Positions 28,559-36,755 of a DNA stretch of 64,000 nucleotides are shown one piece after another. Made by a program: the position numbers and the translations under genes. Below the pieces are notes generated by a model that saw only the letters and a program-made list of their open reading frames with translations, did not search any database and was not told the origin of the DNA. The DNA comes from CAZKWG01 sp964615375 (GTDB taxonomy: Bacteria > Myxococcota_A > UBA796 > CAZKWG01). The DNA is taken from positions 1 through 64,000 of the forward strand of contig CAZTOW010000051.1 of assembly GCA_964615375.1 (NCBI GenBank), in the 5' to 3' direction. Position 1 is the first letter of the stretch, and each line of letters begins with the position of its first letter.

Positions 28559-30156
28559 CCCGCCCCTACTACGTGCTCACCGAGCGCATCGGCGCGGGCG
28601 GCTTCGGCGCCGTGTGGGCCGCCACCTACCACGGGATCGGCAGTCTCCAGACCGAGGTCGCGCTCAAGGTCTACCACGCGGGCGCCCCCGGCTCCGAGGA
28701 GCTGGCCACGCGCCTGCGCGACGAGGGGCGCGTGCTTGGGTTCTTGCTGCACCGCAACATCGTGGTCGTCCGGCGCATCGTCGTCGTGAACGGTCAGCAC
28801 GCGCTGGAGATGGAGCGCATCCGAGGCTGTGATCTGGGTCGTCTGGTCCAGACCGGCACGCTGCCGCCGCCCCGCGCGGCCCTCCAGATTGTCAGCGAGG
28901 CAGCCAGCGCGCTCGACTTCGCCTGGAGCGCCACGGATCGCGAGGGCCGCCCGCTCCGCGTGCTGCACCGCGACATCAAACCGAGCAACATCGCGCTCAC
29001 CGCCGACGGCGACGTGAAGGTGCTCGACTTCGGGATCGCCAAAGCCGAGCTGGCAGTGCGGGAGAGTCGGACGAACGCCGACACCGTGCCAGGCACCATG
29101 GACTTCATGGCGTCGGAGCGATTCGAGGGCCGCGAGGGTCCAGAGGCCGACGTGTACAGCCTTGGCGGCGTGCTCTTCGCGCTCCTGGCTGGGCGACACT
29201 TCGGGCGCGGGCGAGCGAGCGCGGCAGCACACGAGCGGGTGCTCGTGGGGGCTTGCAACGAGCTGTTGGAGATGCTGGACGGCGCCTGGGGCGCGGGCAC
29301 GACCGCGCCCATCCTCGACCTGCTTTACCGGACCCTGCACTTTGATCCTGCCGAGCGGCCCACCGCAGCGGAGCTGCACCACGCCGCGCACGCCCTCGCC
29401 GAGACGGCCCCAGGCCCGACCCTGCGCGCCTGGGCGCATGAGACGGTCCCCGCGCTCCGAGCGGCACACCCGCCGCGCCCCTCGCCGGATGACGGGCGAA
29501 TGCTGGAGGAGCAGAGCGAGCGGTCTATCGCCCTGGTCCCGGCACAGCCCTTCTCCCAGGCCATCGGCGTCCCGCCGGTCGCGCCGACGATGCCCGATGA
29601 CCAGGGAAGCCAGGATCCTGGCCTGGAGCCCATCGCGCTGTCCAGGTCCGTGCGGCACGAGCAGCCCTTCCCGGAGACGCCGCCGGATTTCGTCTCCGTC
29701 GCCGCTGAGGCTCGCGCTCTCGAAGCACCACGAGGTTCGCGCTCACCCCTGTGGACGCTCGCGGGCGTCGTGCTCGGCGCCGTCGTCGTTGTCGCTGTCG
29801 GCCTGGTCCTGGTGCTAAAAGCTGCACGACCGCCGGCCTCGGAGGCTTCGCCCCCACCTGTCGCCTCCGTAGCCGTGGCCGCCGAGCCCGAGGCAGCGCC
29901 TCCGCCTCCCCCCGCGCAGGCTCCCGCCCCGACGCTCGCCAGGGTCCGCCTGGACGGCGACGCCCACACGGCGCGGCTCCAGGCCAGCGGCACGAGCTAT
30001 GGGCTCCCCGCTTCCGTCCCGGCCGGCGTCTACGAGGTCGTCGCCGACTTCGGTGACGGAGCCTCTGTCGTCGGCGACGTGACGGTGCCCTCGCGTGGCT
30101 CGATCCTGGTGCGCTGCACGAGCGCCATGATGGTGTGCGAGGTCGCGTCCCGCTGA
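28552..30156 (+). CDS. Transmembrane Ser/Thr kinase with PEGA-like periplasmic domain
   Basis: A 534-residue Hanks kinase. Glycine loop GAGGFGAVW (14-22), lysine K39, HRDIKPSN (139-146) and DFG (159-161) are intact. The kinase domain ends near 275 and is followed by a disordered linker. A strong transmembrane helix lies around residues 400-425 (LAGVVLGAVVVVAVGLVLVL), then a Pro/Ala linker and a C-terminal beta domain (ARVRLDGDAHTARL ... PAGVYEVVADF) with the look of a PEGA domain. The layout is cytoplasmic kinase, one membrane pass and extracytoplasmic sensor. It is coupled to the gene before it. Confidence 0.9.
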   Translation: MVTRPYYVLTERIGAGGFGAVWAATYHGIGSLQTEVALKVYHAGAPGSEELATRLRDEGRVLGFLLHRNIVVVRRIVVVNGQHALEMERIRGCDLGRLVQTGTLPPPRAALQIVSEAASALDFAWSATDREGRPLRVLHRDIKPSNIALTADGDVKVLDFGIAKAELAVRESRTNADTVPGTMDFMASERFEGREGPEADVYSLGGVLFALLAGRHFGRGRASAAAHERVLVGACNELLEMLDGAWGAGTTAPILDLLYRTLHFDPAERPTAAELHHAAHALAETAPGPTLRAWAHETVPALRAAHPPRPSPDDGRMLEEQSERSIALVPAQPFSQAIGVPPVAPTMPDDQGSQDPGLEPIALSRSVRHEQPFPETPPDFVSVAAEARALEAPRGSRSPLWTLAGVVLGAVVVVAVGLVLVLKAARPPASEASPPPVASVAVAAEPEAAPPPPPAQAPAPTLARVRLDGDAHTARLQASGTSYGLPASVPAGVYEVVADFGDGASVVGDVTVPSRGSILVRCTSAMMVCEVASR

Positions 30157-30405
30157 CGACGCGCGGAGTCTCGCTAAGGGCTCGCAGGTCCGCTGCCCAT
30201 GGGACGGCGTGGCGCTGCCCACCCACCCGCGCACTGGCCGTCCACGCGGAAACCCGCCTGACAGGGCGGTATCCACATGGCTATCCGCCCCACCCACCGA
30301 AGCATCTATCCACGGCAATATTCGTCCACGTCTCCCCCATGCCCCCGCACCATGGGTGCGCTGGCTGGTCACAACGACAGGTGGGGAATACTTTGTACCC
30401 CGCTG
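30157..30405. other. Non-coding stretch with DnaA-box-like repeats
   Basis: No gene is supported here. Within 30269-30330 there are GTATCCACA (8 of 9 to the DnaA box TTATCCACA), CTATCCGCC, CTATCCACG and TTCGTCCACG, next to a small AT-rich patch (CAATATT). This could be a replication or regulatory site of the element, or chance in GC-rich DNA. Confidence 0.3.
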
Positions 30406-31218
30406 ATGTCCATCCTCCCCGACACGCTCTTGACCCGCCTCGCCCGAGCCGATGTCCGGCTCAGCGTGGTTGATGTATTCCAGCGCGGCGGCGCCCTGTT
30501 TGCCTTCCTCGGCCCACTGATGGGCGGGCTCTCCGCCTGGAAGTGGACCAGCGAGCGCGGTTGGGACGCCTGGCTGTTGCTGGGCGGAACCGCGCTGGCG
30601 CTGACCGGCTCTGCGGTCAATCAGGGGGCCAACTGGCTCGCTGAGCGAGGCCGCAGCAAATTGGACTACGACCACTCCAAAAAGGTGACCGCTGGGTTGA
30701 GAGCGCTGAGGGCGCTCATGGACGCAGATCGCGGAGACTACTCGCGTTTTCACGATCAGATTGTCCGTTGCATCAAGGAGACCGCCGCCGGTGTCTGCCC
30801 GACGCCGGACGCCGCGCTGATGTGCTGCCTGCTAAAGCTGTCGAGCGACCCCAGCCCCGTGCTGAAGGTCGTGGCCTACAGCGACTTTCGCGGAGACAAG
30901 GTACCGGCGGCCGATATTCCCCTGGACGAGCCGGAGGGCGCGGCACACGCGCTGCGCGACCGGGCGATGCGCTACGTCGCCGATGTACAGGTCGGCGCAC
31001 ATGCCCACTGCTTCAAAGGAAAGCCGTATCGCGCCATCCTGGCGATCCCCGTGATGCACGAGGGTGCCTGTCTGGGCGTGGTATCGCTGGACTCCACCCG
31101 CGCGGGCCACTTCGACGGTCGCATTGACGAGATCGCAGCGCACGCCTTGCCGTTCATCGAGATGCTCGCCTTCAGCCTTCGCCATGATGGGCGCGCCGAG
31201 GTTCGCCATGGCCCATGA
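30406..31218 (+). CDS. Membrane-anchored GAF-domain protein
   Basis: A 270-residue protein from the ATG at 30406 (the frame is open to 30277, but those codons are not protein-like). Two hydrophobic segments at about 28-45 and 53-75 span the membrane. Residues 100-265 have the layout of a GAF domain: YRAILAIPVMHEGACLGVVSLDS is the typical strand-loop-strand, followed by DGRIDEIAAHALPFIEMLAFSL. It has no output domain, so it may bind a small ligand and signal through partners such as the kinases. Its end overlaps the next small gene by 11 bases. Confidence 0.7.
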   Translation: MSILPDTLLTRLARADVRLSVVDVFQRGGALFAFLGPLMGGLSAWKWTSERGWDAWLLLGGTALALTGSAVNQGANWLAERGRSKLDYDHSKKVTAGLRALRALMDADRGDYSRFHDQIVRCIKETAAGVCPTPDAALMCCLLKLSSDPSPVLKVVAYSDFRGDKVPAADIPLDEPEGAAHALRDRAMRYVADVQVGAHAHCFKGKPYRAILAIPVMHEGACLGVVSLDSTRAGHFDGRIDEIAAHALPFIEMLAFSLRHDGRAEVRHGP

Positions 31219-31462
31219 CGAGCTGACCCGCCTGGAGTGGGAGATTCAGCGCGAGCAGTCCCGCTTTGGCGCGACCCCTCCAGGAGAGGAGGAGCCCGAC
31301 GAGTTGGAGGAGCAGGAGGATCTCACCCTGGGAGAGCTGCTCCTCGGGGGCGCGCTGGTCGGGCTGATCCTCGCCGCTATCATCGGCGTCGTAGTGGTGG
31401 TGGTAGGCCTGCTCAGCGCGGCCGTGGGCAAGCTCCGCCGGGGCCGCAGGTCGCGACGGTAG
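31208..31462 (+). CDS. Small single-pass membrane protein
   Basis: An 84-residue protein starting at the ATG at 31208 inside the end of the GAF gene, so probably co-translated with it. An acidic N-terminal half (EEEPDELEEQEDLTLGELL) is followed by one transmembrane helix (GGALVGLILAAIIGVVVVVVGLL) and a basic tail ending GRRSRR, giving a cytoplasmic C-terminus by the positive-inside rule. Function unknown; likely a partner of the GAF protein. Confidence 0.6.
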   Translation: MAHDELTRLEWEIQREQSRFGATPPGEEEPDELEEQEDLTLGELLLGGALVGLILAAIIGVVVVVVGLLSAAVGKLRRGRRSRR

Positions 31463-31529
31463 AGCCGCCTGGGGCGACTCCAGGCTGTTGCCCTCAACGC
31501 CACCCCCGACTCGAAAGGGGGGGTGCGTC

Positions 31530-31889
31530 CTACGCTATCGCCGGCCGGAGAACCGCGTCAGGGCGTCCCACACACGCCGCGAGCAGCCCGCCGTCCAGTC
31601 CCAATTCCAGACTGAAGAGGAAGCGCCCGCCCATGAGCACGGACGCGAGCCCGCCCGTGTCGAGCGCCACCACGCGGACGGCCACGCCCTCCAGCCCGGT
31701 CTGATCGCCCACGGACAGCCGAGCCACGCCCTGCGCGACCAGCGCGGACCAGTACGCCAGCACCGCCCCGTTCAACAGCAGGCGCGCCCCGTCCGGCCCT
31801 GCGGTGACCTCAACGACGACCTGAAGGGCGGGTAGGCCAGCGCCCCGCTTCAGGAGGCAGATCAGCGGGCGGACAGGGATCGTGCTCAT
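31530..31889 (-). CDS. Hypothetical 119-residue protein
   Basis: The start ATG at 31887-31889 has AGGAG four bases upstream; the frame is open to 32108. I do not recognise the product. It is soluble and strand-rich (LQVVVEVTAGPDGARLLLNG, VARLSVGDQTGLEGVAVRVV), with no signal peptide. It is convergent with the small membrane protein gene and reads away from the repeat cluster at 31977-32132. Confidence 0.45.
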   Translation of the reverse strand: MSTIPVRPLICLLKRGAGLPALQVVVEVTAGPDGARLLLNGAVLAYWSALVAQGVARLSVGDQTGLEGVAVRVVALDTGGLASVLMGGRFLFSLELGLDGGLLAACVGRPDAVLRPAIA

Positions 31890-31976
31890 CGGCTCCTGGG
31901 CGAGATGTGGCCCCTGTAACCGACTCCGGGTCGAGCTTGAGCTTGCGAGGGCGTAGACACGAGCCTTCCTGGCCCG

Positions 31977-32132
31977 CTTCCACGAGGCGCACCCCAGGCC
32001 ATCGGCGCCGGCCGGGCTTGCAGCACTTCCACGGCGATCTCCCGTCACTTCCACGGCTCGCACGAACTTGCACGACGGTTGCAAGCCTGCTTTCACGGAT
32101 GCGGTCATGGAAGTGCTGGGAAGTCCTGCAAG
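31977..32132. repeat. Second cluster of ACTTCCACGG-type repeats
   Basis: CACTTCCACGG occurs at 32024-32034 and 32046-32056, with related GCTTCCACGAG near 31977 and ACTTGCACGACGG near 32066. Inverted versions lie at 32109-32118 (GGAAGTGCTG) and 32119-32132. The outer copies CTTGCAGCACTTCC (32017-32030) and GGAAGTCCTGCAAG (32119-32132) form an inverted repeat with one mismatch. The motif overlaps the one at 19898-20139. It is upstream of the gene at 31530-31889. Confidence 0.5.
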
Positions 32133-32499
32133 CGCGCGGCGTGCGGCGGGTTCTGCTCCACCCTCGGCGTTAACCCGTGCCGCCGAAAGGCTGAGGCGCG
32201 GTTGTTGTGTACAGGTTGCACCCCCGGTACGGGTCGCGGGTGCTCCGCAGGAATGAGGCCGATCCTACACACGGGCGGGGTTCAACCCGTGGAGTAGCGA
32301 AAGTGCGATCTCCATCCAGCCCGTCAGAGAGACCGTCCGAGGCGCGCTCTCGCGGGCCGGCGCAGGCTGGGCACGTCAAGCCCCCCCTTACGGGTCCGCG
32401 AATCCGCGTGTAGGATATTTTCAGCGCGAACCCTGGGTTAGACCCCATCTTTGACTGTAACTTCTACACAGTCAGCCGGGCTCGCTGTGCCTGGAGTTC
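32133..32499. other. Non-coding stretch, nothing recognised
   Basis: This stretch has no convincing gene or RNA. A CACGGG...CCCGTG hairpin lies near 32268-32290. A small palindrome, GACTGT (32453-32458) with ACAGTC (32468-32473), overlaps a TTGACT that could be a -35 element for the small ORF that follows. Confidence 0.35.
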
Positions 32500-32727
32500 A
32501 TGTCCCCCCGAGCCCGCCCACCCCGCCCCGCGCTGGTGCTGGTCGCCGTCCCGTGTATGGCGCCCGACGCCGCCGCGCGGCGCGCCCTGGCCGTGCGCGA
32601 GCTGCTGGCGCAGGCGGGGATGCTCGACGGCGAAGGCAGGACGGCGACGCCCGAGGCAGCGCCGCAGCAGAGCACGACGCCGACGGGCGGCACGCCTGCG
32701 CGGCGGCGGGCTCGCCTGGACGGCTGA
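32500..32727 (+). CDS. Possible small protein, weak evidence
   Basis: A 75-codon frame with ATG preceded by GGAG at five bases. The product is Ala/Pro/Arg-rich, with one moderately helical stretch (RRALAVRELLAQAGMLDG). Composition of this kind is common in non-coding GC-rich DNA. It is listed because of the ribosome site and the palindromic promoter-like sequence upstream. Confidence 0.25.
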   Translation: MSPRARPPRPALVLVAVPCMAPDAAARRALAVRELLAQAGMLDGEGRTATPEAAPQQSTTPTGGTPARRRARLDG

Positions 32728-32879
32728 GGGCTGGGCGCCGATATTACGCTGGAGCCGGCCCAAAGGAGGTCGGAGTGCATGTAGGGCCGCACGCCAGACC
32801 CGGCGGCCTGGCCGTTCCCCGCGAACGTGCGCCATCAGGAGACGCCGAAGAAAGTTCGCCGGCCGCGCCATCGTGAGAG

Positions 32880-32960
32880 ATCATCTTAGGCGTATCAAGC
32901 CAATTGATTGAAAAGTATTGTGACAATCTTGTGACACTATTTATCGAAGTCCCAAAACAG
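32880..32960 (+). promoter_or_regulatory. AT-rich promoter region with TTGTGACA direct repeats
   Basis: This is an AT-rich island in the GC-rich window, upstream of the secreted-protein gene at 33006. TTGTGACA occurs at 32918-32925 and 32929-32936, 11 bases apart, which puts both copies on the same face of the helix, as for an operator. The half-site TGTGACAA is also the first half of the activator site at 11878 and 42020. Confidence 0.45.
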
Positions 32961-33005
32961 CTACCCGGCTCGCCTAATGTCTCACCCAATGTCATGGAGG
33001 AAATG

Positions 33006-33615
33006 ATGACTACCCTGCTTCGTAATCGTTCGCTCCCGTTGTTGAGCGCGTGCCTGTTTGCGCTCATCGGCCTTTCAAAGTCGGCCGTAGCTGATGACGC
33101 GATCTGTTCGGTCGAAGATCCCCATCCAGATGACGTGTTCCGCACATGGCTCTCCTGGATGACGAAATTCGGACGGGACCGTGCAGCCCCAGTTTGAGAT
33201 TCGCGCGCTGGCACGCTCGAACATGGCCTACGAGATCGAGGGCCGCATCAACTTCGGTGGCGAGGACATTACCTGGGAGCAAGGACCATACTTCCTGGCC
33301 GATGAGGAGACATCGTTCGTGGACGTGGAGATCCCGTCGTCAGCGTTCATGAACGAGCAGCAGGTGGACTATTTGTCGACGCTCGTGGTTCGGGTCACGG
33401 CCTATGACACCACAACCGGAGAGGAGTTGGAGCGTCAGAGCGCCCCCCGGCTGAAACTAGCGTGGAGTTCCTCTACTTCCGTACCTACGCTATACGACGA
33501 GGAGACGGCGCGGCTTGTCGCACCTGGTGGGATCGTATCTGAAGAGGTTCGCTCCAATTTAGATGTCCTCTTGGAGGAGCCGGGCTACGTCTACGAATAT
33601 GCCCCCCAGAACTGA
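33006..33615 (+). pseudogene. Secreted protein gene with an apparent frameshift
   Basis: The ATG at 33006 follows GGAGG and opens a signal peptide (LLSACLFALIGLSKSAVA) and a mature start (DDAICSVEDPHPDDV). The frame then ends at 33198, while a beta-rich frame, QPQFEIRALARSN onward, runs to 33615 in the next phase. Removing one A from the AAA at about 33165-33167 joins them smoothly as ...WMTNSDGTVQPQFEIR, giving about 202 residues. This is either a real frameshift or a sequencing error in the short A run. The protein is not recognised. It is followed closely by a metallopeptidase gene and may be its partner or inhibitor. Confidence 0.55.
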
Positions 33616-33649
33616 CCGATTACACCCTTTCGCTTACTTGGAGCCAAGC

Positions 33650-34864
33650 ATGATCCGCCAAGCCATCCGACTCTGCGCCGTCTCCGCGCTCGCCGTGGTA
33701 TCGATGCCAGCTTACGCCGCGCTCTACAGCGTCAAGTTCTGCGTTGACTACTCCATCGACTTCGACGACGCCAGCGGTTCCGTGGGCGACGACTTCTACA
33801 CCTCGAACTCTGATCGAACCGCCCTGGGGATCCGCATCAAGGTGATGCGCAACTCAGATAGCCACGATATGTACTTTGATCATTCCGACTGGTCTGGCGC
33901 AGATGCGGGATGCACCGACTCCCTGGTGCTTGACTCGACCGAAAGCTATTCGGTGTCTGCCCAGTCGCGCGCTCTCGTGAACGGCAACTACATCAACGTA
34001 CTTGATGACGACGGTACGGACAACCTCTACTCCCATGTGGAGTACCTGGCCTTCGTGCCCTCCTCGTCGACCACGATTACCTTCGATACGGCCATAGCCG
34101 ACCAGTGGAACATTGCAGCGGCCGCGGGACAGGCGATGTCGCGCCGTGCAGCTGGCCTGAGCGGCCAGAACTTCGACCTGTATACGGAGGAATGCCCGTC
34201 GACCGGGAGTAGCTGCACCAGTGGCAGCACCGGTGATGTCTATCTCTCCTCGTTCGGCGCTGAGCACAAGTATGTTATCGTGCATGAACTCGGACATGCC
34301 ATGGCATACCAGAGCAATGGCGATTCCAGCGCCAGCTTCTCGTATGGCGCAACCCTCAACAGCTGCTATACAGACAACACTCGAAACCACGAGGCGAACT
34401 CGAAGGAGTATCAGAGCGCGGCCGTCAACGAGGGGATCGCCCACTATTACGCAGCCATCGCGTTTAACAACTCAGGTGAGTCCAGTTGTGGGTTTGCGTA
34501 CTACAAAACTACCGACTGGGACCTCGACACCGTCACCGATGCCACAAATGTGAGCTGCGAAAGCGGGCCGATAACAGGAGTCGACAATGCAGACTACCTG
34601 GGGGACTGGTGCACAGGGACGCTGACAAATCGGGCGGTCGAGTGGGACTGGTTGCGCTTCTTCTGGGATCTCGACACGGATCAGGGTGTAACGACAACTA
34701 CCATCTTTGAGATCTGGGATGACGCCAACCCAAACTCTTGGAACTCCACGGGCGATAGCACGGGATCGAACTATCCGGCCACACGCATGCGGGACGCGGC
34801 CAATACCAACGGGGTTCTGACCGAGTGGGACAACGAAGACAACCTTAACGGCGTCCAGCGGTGA
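33650..34864 (+). CDS. Secreted zinc metallopeptidase (HExxH)
   Basis: A 404-residue exported protein; GGAG lies six bases before the ATG at 33650. The signal peptide ends near AYAA (residue 23-24). The zinc-binding motif HELGH is at 212-216 (VIVHELGHAMAY), and NEGIAHYY at 260-267 supplies a likely third ligand, E261, as in gluzincins. Several cysteines in the N- and C-terminal regions suggest disulphides. I know no named family that fits the rest. It overlaps the downstream lipoprotein gene by four bases, so protease and calcium-binding lipoprotein are made together. GC content is visibly lower than in the rest of the window. Confidence 0.72.
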   Translation: MIRQAIRLCAVSALAVVSMPAYAALYSVKFCVDYSIDFDDASGSVGDDFYTSNSDRTALGIRIKVMRNSDSHDMYFDHSDWSGADAGCTDSLVLDSTESYSVSAQSRALVNGNYINVLDDDGTDNLYSHVEYLAFVPSSSTTITFDTAIADQWNIAAAAGQAMSRRAAGLSGQNFDLYTEECPSTGSSCTSGSTGDVYLSSFGAEHKYVIVHELGHAMAYQSNGDSSASFSYGATLNSCYTDNTRNHEANSKEYQSAAVNEGIAHYYAAIAFNNSGESSCGFAYYKTTDWDLDTVTDATNVSCESGPITGVDNADYLGDWCTGTLTNRAVEWDWLRFFWDLDTDQGVTTTTIFEIWDDANPNSWNSTGDSTGSNYPATRMRDAANTNGVLTEWDNEDNLNGVQR

Positions 34865-36435
34865 CCAACTGGTTCACTTTGCCGCTACGCTTTCTGCTCT
34901 CAGGTGTTCTCACGCTGTCCTCCGGTTGCCACGATAAGGTTGGCGAATCGGGGGATAGTCGTTCGGATACGGAGGACAGCGGATTGGGCGCAGATCTGGA
35001 TGGGGATGGCTGGACGGCAGCACAGGGCGACTGTGACGATGCACAGGCAACGGTAAGTCCGGATGGCGCCGAGGTCATGGGGGATGGGATAGACCAGAAC
35101 TGCGATGCCTCCGACGCCGCACCTGTGGATGATCTGTCGGATGCGGAGGGTGTCTGGTATGGTGTGTCACGCTCAGGCTTGGCGGGATGGGCGACAACCA
35201 TCGTCAACGATGTCGACAGCGATGGGCTCGATGATATCCTGGTCGGCGCCCCGGCGGGTCGGCAGGACTGGGCTGAAGAGGGAAGAGCATACCTGCTATA
35301 CGGACCCGCCACTTCGGTTGGAGAGCTCAGTGAGGCGGATGTACAACTCCACGCAGAGTCGGGGTTCGACACCTACGGGAGCGCACTTGCATCCTTGGGA
35401 GACGCCAACAGCGACGGTTGGGGTGATGTCGCCGTCGGCGCGCCTGCCAATCCAGAAGGTGGCATTCAGGCTGGCGCTGTCTACCTTGGCCTTGGACCGG
35501 GCCTTGAATCTCAGACTCTGCTCATGGGGTCGGATGGTCGCGCCACGGCCACATCGCTGGCAACGCAATTCGACCTGGATGGCGATGGCGTTCAGGACAT
35601 CCATGTCGGATCTCCTTCAGTTGGGAATTCGTCACCGGGCCGTACGGATGTTCTTTTCGGGCCTTTCTCTACAGAGATGCTGACATTGGACGATGCCGAT
35701 GTCACATTCACCGGAGAGAGCGTCCTGGATTATGCGGGCCAGAGCGTTGCAGCAGGAGACATGAACGGGGATGGCTACGGTGATATTGCCGTTGGCGCTC
35801 CTCTCAGCGACATGGATGGTGACATGGCGGGCAGGGCATATGTCGTCTTCGGTCCGCGCCTTGGAAGCCTGTCGCTTGCGGACGCCGACGCGATCCTCTC
35901 CGGAGAATCCGTTGGGGCTGAAGCGGGGGTCGCCATGGCCTGTGCGACTGATCTGAACGGAGATGACGGCGATGATCTTGTTATCGGCGCTCATCTTGAC
36001 GAAGATGCAGGAGATCGAGCAGGCAAGGTATACCTTCTCTACACGCTCTCTACGGGTAGTCGCGCGCTCGCAGACTCGGACGCCATCTTCATAGGTGAGA
36101 CCACCCACGAGATGCTTGGCCTTCGGCTGGCTGCCACGACTACCGCGGATGGCACTAGCGCTCTTCTCGTGTCCGCACCGCGTGATCTTTACGCGACGGG
36201 CGGATACCCTGGTAAGGTCTACCTGTTTGAGGGACTTCTCTTGGGCGACTTGGGCACCACAGATGTGTCATTGGTGTATGCTGGTTCATCACCGAATGAA
36301 GTTGCTGGGGTTGGTGTCGGCAGCGGGGGCGATGTCAATGGTGACGGCCGCGAGGATGTCGTGGTCGGTGCGCCATACAACAGCATGGGGGCCGAGGAAG
36401 GGGGGGCGGTTTACCTTTCGTTAGGTGGAGGGTAG
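34861..36435 (+). CDS. FG-GAP/MopE-type calcium-binding lipoprotein 3
   Basis: A 524-residue lipoprotein starting at GTG overlapping the peptidase stop. Lipobox LSSGC (C23). One MopE-like block (DLDGDGWTAAQGDCDDAQ ... GIDQNCDASD) at about 44-85 is followed by six or more FG-GAP blades (NDVDSDGLDDILVGAP, GDANSDGWGDVAVGAP, GDMNGDGYGDIAVGAP and others) that should close into a beta-propeller. It has the same plan as the two lipoproteins at 23567-27395 but lower GC, which points to a separate origin within the element. It is the last gene before the right end; a hairpin follows. Confidence 0.87.
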   Translation: MTNWFTLPLRFLLSGVLTLSSGCHDKVGESGDSRSDTEDSGLGADLDGDGWTAAQGDCDDAQATVSPDGAEVMGDGIDQNCDASDAAPVDDLSDAEGVWYGVSRSGLAGWATTIVNDVDSDGLDDILVGAPAGRQDWAEEGRAYLLYGPATSVGELSEADVQLHAESGFDTYGSALASLGDANSDGWGDVAVGAPANPEGGIQAGAVYLGLGPGLESQTLLMGSDGRATATSLATQFDLDGDGVQDIHVGSPSVGNSSPGRTDVLFGPFSTEMLTLDDADVTFTGESVLDYAGQSVAAGDMNGDGYGDIAVGAPLSDMDGDMAGRAYVVFGPRLGSLSLADADAILSGESVGAEAGVAMACATDLNGDDGDDLVIGAHLDEDAGDRAGKVYLLYTLSTGSRALADSDAIFIGETTHEMLGLRLAATTTADGTSALLVSAPRDLYATGGYPGKVYLFEGLLLGDLGTTDVSLVYAGSSPNEVAGVGVGSGGDVNGDGREDVVVGAPYNSMGAEEGGAVYLSLGGG

Positions 36436-36477
36436 GTGCCCTGGTCTCGGAAGGGGCGCCAAGTGGTAAGCAACGAT

Positions 36478-36493
36478 GGTATGCCGCCATACC
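36478..36493 (+). terminator. Hairpin after lipoprotein 3
   Basis: GGTATG-CCGC-CATACC is a perfect six-pair stem, extended with a bulge by flanking ACGATG/CATCGT, about 43 bases after the stop, then TCTTCTCC. It is a reasonable terminator for the peptidase-lipoprotein operon. The rest of 36436-36714 holds no gene. Confidence 0.5.
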
Positions 36494-36714
36494 ACCATCG
36501 TCTTCTCCCAGGGAGCGCCTGGATCTGGGCACGGCCGTGAAGGCGATGGCAACCGCGTCGGGCCACCCGGAGGTGATGGCCATCATCCCGACGGAAGGGC
36601 GATTCTGAAGGAGGGCGACTGGATCAGTCCGGCGTTGGTCGGGCTGGGTATGGGTTCATGTGCACAAGATCCCGGTCGCCTACCCCCGCCGCCTCCCCTT
36701 CCCCCCCATCTCCA

Positions 36715-36755
36715 GACTTACGCAGAAATAGATTCGTTGGGCCTACGGGCACGGG
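36715..36755. other. attR of the integrative element
   Basis: The element arm (36715-36735, inverted copy of 12825-12845 with three central mismatches), three bases, core GG at 36739-36740, eight bases, then host arm GCACGGG at 36749-36755. Spacing from the core equals that at attL on both the element and host sides. Confidence 0.88.

Noticed and set aside
32265..32292. tRNA-like GGGGTTCAACCC
   Set aside because: No acceptor, D or anticodon arms can be folded around it; it is a simple hairpin.
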